Below the pieces are notes generated by a model. The model was not told the DNA's origin. It searched no databases and saw nothing but the letters and a program-made list of their open reading frames with translations. From NCBI RefSeq assembly GCF_963677575.1, contig NZ_OY782038.1, forward strand, positions 2,669,501 to 2,733,500: a stretch of DNA of 64,000 nt, in the 5' to 3' direction. Below, one piece after another: positions 59,958 through 64,000 of this stretch; the stretch's first letter is position 1, and every line of letters begins with the position of its first letter. The DNA comes from an uncultured Draconibacterium sp. GTDB taxonomy: Bacteria > Bacteroidota > Bacteroidia > Bacteroidales > Prolixibacteraceae. A program made the translations under genes and the position numbers.

Positions 59958-60074
59958 GGGAAGTAACCAGTATTCAGTCACAGTTAACAGTTTTACAATT
60001 TAACAATAGAACAATTTAGCAATTATTATAAATGAGCAACTCGCGGTTAGTGGCTCGTAGCTAAAAACAAAAAA

Positions 60075-60743
60075 ATGGCAAATTTTAATTACGTCGATCT
60101 TGGATTAAAAGAATATAAAGCGTGTTGGGATTACCAGGAGGAGCGTCTGCAGGAGCTTACCACTCAAAAACGCAGCACGGGCAAACCTACTGCCGACAAT
60201 CATTTTATTTTGGTTGAGCACCCGCATGTTTACACCCTGGGAAAAAGTGGCGACGAAGCCAATATGATGGCCAATGCCGAATTTTTGAAAAAGATTGAAG
60301 CTACTTATTTCAAGATAAACCGTGGTGGCGATATTACCTACCACGGACCGGGGCAATTGGTTGGTTACCCGATTATCGACCTGGAACATTACAAAATTGG
60401 CGTGCGCGAATACATCGAGCGAATGGAGGACGCCATTATTGCTACGGTTGCCGAATACGGGCTGGAAGCCGGAAGAAAAGAAGGTGCAACCGGTGTGTGG
60501 CTGCAACCCGACCACAAAGTTCGCGCACGAAAAATTTGCGCCATTGGTGTGCGTGTAAGTCGCTATGTCACCATGCACGGTTTTGCGCTAAACGTAAACA
60601 CCGACATGCGTTACTACAACTACATTAATCCTTGCGGTTTTGCTTCATCGGCAGTAACTTCCATTCAGCAGGAACTGGGTAGAGAAATTTCGATGGACGA
60701 GGTGAAAGAGATTGCAAAAAAGAAATTCAACGAAGCTTATTAA
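60075..60743 (+). CDS. lipB: Octanoyltransferase
   Basis: 222 aa. LipB pattern: INRGGDITYHGPGQLVGYPI at about 79-98, ARKICAIGVRVSRYVTMHGF with the catalytic Lys, and Cys in YINPCGFASSAVTSI. Transfers octanoate from acyl carrier protein to lipoyl domains; the product is the substrate for LipA, encoded just upstream. Confidence 0.97.
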   Translation: MANFNYVDLGLKEYKACWDYQEERLQELTTQKRSTGKPTADNHFILVEHPHVYTLGKSGDEANMMANAEFLKKIEATYFKINRGGDITYHGPGQLVGYPIIDLEHYKIGVREYIERMEDAIIATVAEYGLEAGRKEGATGVWLQPDHKVRARKICAIGVRVSRYVTMHGFALNVNTDMRYYNYINPCGFASSAVTSIQQELGREISMDEVKEIAKKKFNEAY

Positions 60744-61076
60744 TGGTACTTGTCATTGATAATTAGTCATTGGTCATAGTTCCTTCAACAAAAGTAGGCA
60801 GCAGACAAAATGCAGTAGGTAAAGTTTCGAGCTGCGAGCTTTTCTTCTTGGAGAAACTGTTAAACGCAAAGACACGAAAGAATCATTAGGATTTAAACAC
60901 TTCAAGGTTTCAAAAACTCTTGAAGGTTTATCTGTTTGCCTATTGCCAATTTATGCCTTTTCGAATTGCCCTACTGTTAAATTGTAAAACTGAAGACTGC
61001 GACTGAAAACTGTAAACTTTCTTACTTCTTCTGCAATCTGAAATCGTTAATCTTCAATCATCATTCATTTCTGAGT
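60744..61076. other. Intergenic region between convergent genes
   Basis: About 330 bases, no gene supported. Contains CTTCAAGG ... CTTGAAGG-type short inverted repeats near 60901-60929 and the string TCTGAAATCGTTAATC (61037), shared with 53105 in the same position relative to the neighbouring minus-strand stop. Confidence 0.4.
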
Positions 61077-61961
61077 TTATAAATCACCAGTCTCCTTAAT
61101 CTTCTTAATAATTTCAGTCTCCGCATTATCATACACTTTCCGAATTAGCGGATCGTTAAAGTTCATGGTACGCTCTTCAAAAGCCATATCGTTTATACGC
61201 TCAAACAGGCGTTCTTTTGCGGTGCGAATATCTTTTCCGTAAATGTGGTACGAGTCGGCCTGCCAGTTCATACGTCCCAGTTTTACCGTCTTCCCAGTTT
61301 TTTCGGCTATCCCTGTTGCCACAACATCTTTACTAAACTGGATAAATCCGAACATATTCAGAAATCCGGCATTCCAGGCATCGTTACTTCGGTAGCGGAT
61401 ATTGCTGTTCAGCCACCAGGTGCCGTCTTCGTCTTCCAGAATACGGTACCATAACGATTGTAAACTTGGCGGATCGTCGCAGGTAAAATCAATATTTGGC
61501 ATCCACGTGATCATTTGTGCCTGCCGCGTAAATGGCTGTTCGGCCAGTTTGTCGATCACATTTTCTATTTGATCAACCTTAAAAGTTCCGACCTCTTTGG
61601 ATTCTCCGTCTACCAGTTCTTTCCAAACACCATAATTTTGCAGGCGCCCGTGATAAGTATACTCCGGTAGTTTATCTTCAGGGTCGTTCATGTTTTTTAC
61701 CAGGTGATCTTTCAACCCTTCCAGTTCCAGCACATATTCCCGCAAATCGTCAACACCTCCCGGAAAAGCCATGTGGATCATCGGATCGATCTCCGGCTCC
61801 AGAATCGTTAAATTCATGGTACAGTCAATACTCAGCGGATCACCCGGCCGGTCGTACTGCGTTTTAAAGCGGGTTCCTTTTCCGTACAAATAAATAAGCG
61901 CTGTTTCGTAAGCTTCGGCCAACGATTTTCCTGTCACCGAAATCACCGGGATGTTTTTCAT
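61077..61961 (-). CDS. Thymidylate synthase-fold protein lacking the catalytic Cys
   Basis: 294 aa. The second half follows the thymidylate synthase/dCMP hydroxymethylase pattern: TRQAQMITWMPNIDFTCDDP, PSLQSLWYRI, then NSNIRYRSNDAWNAGFLNMF with the Arg, Asp and Asn that bind dUMP phosphate and base. Where the family has the nucleophilic Cys (PPC..), this reads DDPPSLQ (codon AGT), so ordinary methylation chemistry is not expected unless the nearby Cys in FTCDD substitutes. It resembles the archaeal-type branch. Not recognised as ThyA; nucleotide-modifying or regulatory role possible. Confidence 0.6.
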   Translation of the reverse strand: MKNIPVISVTGKSLAEAYETALIYLYGKGTRFKTQYDRPGDPLSIDCTMNLTILEPEIDPMIHMAFPGGVDDLREYVLELEGLKDHLVKNMNDPEDKLPEYTYHGRLQNYGVWKELVDGESKEVGTFKVDQIENVIDKLAEQPFTRQAQMITWMPNIDFTCDDPPSLQSLWYRILEDEDGTWWLNSNIRYRSNDAWNAGFLNMFGFIQFSKDVVATGIAEKTGKTVKLGRMNWQADSYHIYGKDIRTAKERLFERINDMAFEERTMNFNDPLIRKVYDNAETEIIKKIKETGDL

Positions 61962-62073
61962 TCGTTTATATTTAAAATTTTCAATGGTAACTCATCCGCC
62001 AGCTGGCGGATAATCATACTCCTGTGCATTAAAGAGCTTTTTATTATGCTCGTTTCATCTCAACATATTTAAT

Positions 62074-62170
62074 CCGCATTATTCATCACAAATAGCAAGA
62101 TAGTTTAATGCGACGAAGTTTCATACCCATTTTTGACACTCAAAAATGGACTCAACTAAGTCGGGATTAA
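62074..62170 (-). repeat. 97-bp dispersed repeat, copy 2
   Basis: Reverse complement of the repeat at 21919-22015 with about three differences. At its right edge TTAACCCGGA (62168-62177) pairs with TCCGGGTTAA (62210-62219), a possible terminator of the DUF4249 gene. Confidence 0.75.
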
Positions 62171-62282
62171 CCCGGAGAAACATGACTACTGCTAAAATCA
62201 AATGAATTATCCGGGTTAAACGAAAATTGATTGTTTAAAGATAAAAAATGTGTTCGATAAATAATTATTTATAAAAAACACC

Positions 62283-63374
62283 TCAATAATAATAGCCATA
62301 AGAGTTGTCGCTCTCAACATAAATTTTACCATCCATTGGGTAAGTACCTTCCTGTACGGAAAAAGAAGAATAGTTTGCTGATCCCCATATTCCGATACCT
62401 CCAATAATGTTTGAATACACCTGAACAGGTTCGGAAAAGAAATCTTCATCAAACCAAAAATGCAGGTTCGCTGTATTTAAATACTCGTAATATTCTTCAG
62501 ATAGCGAATACAAATGGATGTCCCGGATTCTGAAATTGGCGCTACTATCATCGCTGATGTTCCCATAGTACGAATAACCCCCGGAATAAGAATTATACCC
62601 AGGCACAAACCTCAATTTTATTTTTTCCCCGTTAAAGCTGTCGTCGTTAAAAATAGCAAACCGGTTATCGGGTGTACCGGTAATCAATTCATCCGCCTCA
62701 TTAATAGCATCGTTAAGTTGTGCATTCAAAATTTCAACCCTTTGATATTGTTGTGGTCGAATAAGTACGGTATCAGAATGGATCATTGTTCCATCAGGCA
62801 TGTAGCCAACCACTTCGTTCCCTTGTGTTAATTCCGATTGCAACTGATAATAATTGTGCTGTTGCCCGTTATCATCAAACTCAAGACTAAATTCGGGCCT
62901 TCCCGAAGAGCCATAATTCCCTAAATTATTAACGGTGGTTGTATCCCAGTACAATATTTCAACAGGATTGGGAACTGTAGTTTCGCAACGCACAGGACTA
63001 AAACCATCCGCCAAAATTTCGAGGCGATAATTTTTCCCGGCTTCTCCTATAACAGTACCCTTGTATTTGCCAAGTGCAAGCGGGACATCTGAGCCATAAA
63101 CCATCTCCTTTACAGGCGTTAAAGTCTCAGCAAAAACATCATCAACATATAAATCTACTTGTGCATTTGTTATTACGTAGGAGGCATAAGAATCTTCCAA
63201 CTTACTTCTGCTTTTTGCCAATCGAACAGTAATTGTATCGCCCGCTACAACAAGTCCGTTAACTACCAACATTGGTTTTATTTCGTCACCTTTAAACACA
63301 ATTTCCTTTTCGCACGAAATAAGAAATAGAAAGGAAACAGAAAAGAGTACGGTTGTTATTTGTTTAAATCTCAT
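62283..63374 (-). CDS. DUF4249 outer-membrane lipoprotein
   Basis: 363 aa. Lipoprotein signal (VLFSVSFLFLISCEKEIVFK, Cys 21). DUF4249 layout: MLVVNGLVVAGDTITVRLAK near 35, Ig-like strands (GKYKGTVIGEAGKNYRLEIL), then a beta-rich end. In Bacteroidota these proteins form a pair with the TonB receptor encoded just upstream and help capture its substrate at the surface. 35 bases separate the two genes. Confidence 0.85.
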   Translation of the reverse strand: MRFKQITTVLFSVSFLFLISCEKEIVFKGDEIKPMLVVNGLVVAGDTITVRLAKSRSKLEDSYASYVITNAQVDLYVDDVFAETLTPVKEMVYGSDVPLALGKYKGTVIGEAGKNYRLEILADGFSPVRCETTVPNPVEILYWDTTTVNNLGNYGSSGRPEFSLEFDDNGQQHNYYQLQSELTQGNEVVGYMPDGTMIHSDTVLIRPQQYQRVEILNAQLNDAINEADELITGTPDNRFAIFNDDSFNGEKIKLRFVPGYNSYSGGYSYYGNISDDSSANFRIRDIHLYSLSEEYYEYLNTANLHFWFDEDFFSEPVQVYSNIIGGIGIWGSANYSSFSVQEGTYPMDGKIYVESDNSYGYYY

Positions 63375-63409
63375 AATATTCGGTTTATGTGTATTTATTC
63401 GTGGGATTA

Positions 63410-64000
63410 TTAAAACTTAAAAGTGTAACTAACAGAAGGAATCAGGGGGAACAAGCTAACTTGTTTCAAAACAGGCTTTTCGGAATAATAAGGTTCTCCT
63501 TCCGGCGCTACCTTTTCTTCTCTTTTACTTCCCCAGTACAGGTAAAACGGATTCTGACGACTGTAGGCATTGTAAAGTGCAACTGTCCAGGTACGAACAC
63601 CACGCTTTTTTTGCTTATGAAAATTCATACTTAAATCGAGACGGTGATACGAGGGCATCCGGTAACTGTTTCGGCCTCCGTAATAAGTTATAGTACCTTC
63701 TGTGTTGTACCAATTCATTCCGGGGAGCATGGCCGAGTAATCCTGCGCACCTAAAGTAGTAGCATTTCCGGTTCCGTAAACCCAGGCTAAACCGATATCC
63801 AATTTTTTGCTGACTTCGTGATTAAGCACAAGGTTTATATCGTGTCTGCGGTCGTATTTTGCCGGAAAGGTTTCACCAAAATTCAGGTTGTCGAATTTAC
63901 GGTTTGATTTCGAAATGGTGTATCCCAGCCAACCCGTAGTTTTTCCGGTTTTCTTTTCCAGCATAAATTCGGCACCGTACGACCAGCCTTTCCCGGTTTC
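63410..64000 (-). CDS. TonB-dependent receptor, C-terminal part (truncated by the window)
   Basis: Only the last 196 codons are present, open to the window edge: SYGAEFMLEKKTGKTTGWLG and YRMPSYHRLDLSMNFHK are outer-membrane barrel strands, ending with VSYTFKF, an aromatic C-terminus used for BAM recognition. The plug and most of the barrel lie beyond 64000. Forms an uptake unit with the DUF4249 lipoprotein. Confidence 0.88.
   Translation of the reverse strand, partial: ETGKGWSYGAEFMLEKKTGKTTGWLGYTISKSNRKFDNLNFGETFPAKYDRRHDINLVLNHEVSKKLDIGLAWVYGTGNATTLGAQDYSAMLPGMNWYNTEGTITYYGGRNSYRMPSYHRLDLSMNFHKQKKRGVRTWTVALYNAYSRQNPFYLYWGSKREEKVAPEGEPYYSEKPVLKQVSLFPLIPSVSYTFKF

Overview
The window is chromosomal DNA of a Bacteroidota bacterium, probably from the Marinilabiliales/Prolixibacteraceae (taxon inferred). 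Supporting signs are promoters of the Bacteroidota type (TAnnTTTG at -7), few Shine-Dalgarno sites, a TonB receptor followed by a DUF4249 lipoprotein, a Reg_prop/Y_Y_Y LytS-type kinase, DUF4097 proteins beside an ECF sigma/anti-sigma pair, and many small secreted beta-rich proteins. No rRNA, tRNA or CRISPR array was seen.

Layout. 0-0.1 kb: end of a methylmalonyl-CoA mutase gene. 0.3-1.7 kb: AT-rich three-gene module read as a toxin-antitoxin-chaperone (TAC)-like system (toxin-like protein, XRE regulator with a C-terminal tail, SecB-like protein). 2-5 kb: ECF sigma, anti-sigma and two DUF4097 proteins. 5-6.4 kb: secreted peroxiredoxin-like protein and a small secreted paralogue. 6.6-10.8 kb: LytTR regulator and its kinase, bracketed by two arrays of three LytTR-type sites at exact 21-bp spacing; the second array sits before an ATG-free, terminator-ended structured region that looks like a small RNA. 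10.9-21.7 kb: acyl-CoA ligase, MscS channel, NagX-like acyltransferase with a TIM-barrel protein, OM barrel, U32 hydroxylase, and a rubrerythrin/OmpR-type two-component/DUF2231 locus with matching 11-bp-period operators.

21.8-31 kb is accessory DNA: three MITE-like elements, a 97-bp dispersed repeat, gene units bounded by integron-cassette-like complementary core sites (a frameshifted thioredoxin gene; AraC plus HXXEE; then Crp, YdcZ and GNAT), and an IS630-type element split by an IS21-type element at its catalytic Asp codon. 31-47 kb is one long minus-strand efflux operon: ABC ATPase, ABC permease fused to an M1-like and a golvesin-like domain, TolC, membrane-fusion protein, RND pump, GxxExxY protein, an RND pump fused to an ABC ATPase, and an ABC-2 permease. 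47-50 kb holds three more paralogues of the small secreted family. 50-54 kb: ComB-like phosphatase, MalY-type lyase, RuvC, EamA transporter. 54.1-56.9 kb is AT-rich: 41-bp tandem palindromic repeats, an AAA ATPase + DUF4276 (TOPRIM-like) pair resembling PARIS/AbiL-type defence, and DUF1905. 57-64 kb: TPR protein, lipA, lipB, a thymidylate-synthase-fold protein lacking the expected Cys, DUF4249 lipoprotein and the end of a TonB receptor gene.

The main candidates for something new are the LytTR-controlled putative sRNA, the cassette-like array, the TAC-like module and the RND/ABC fusion operon.
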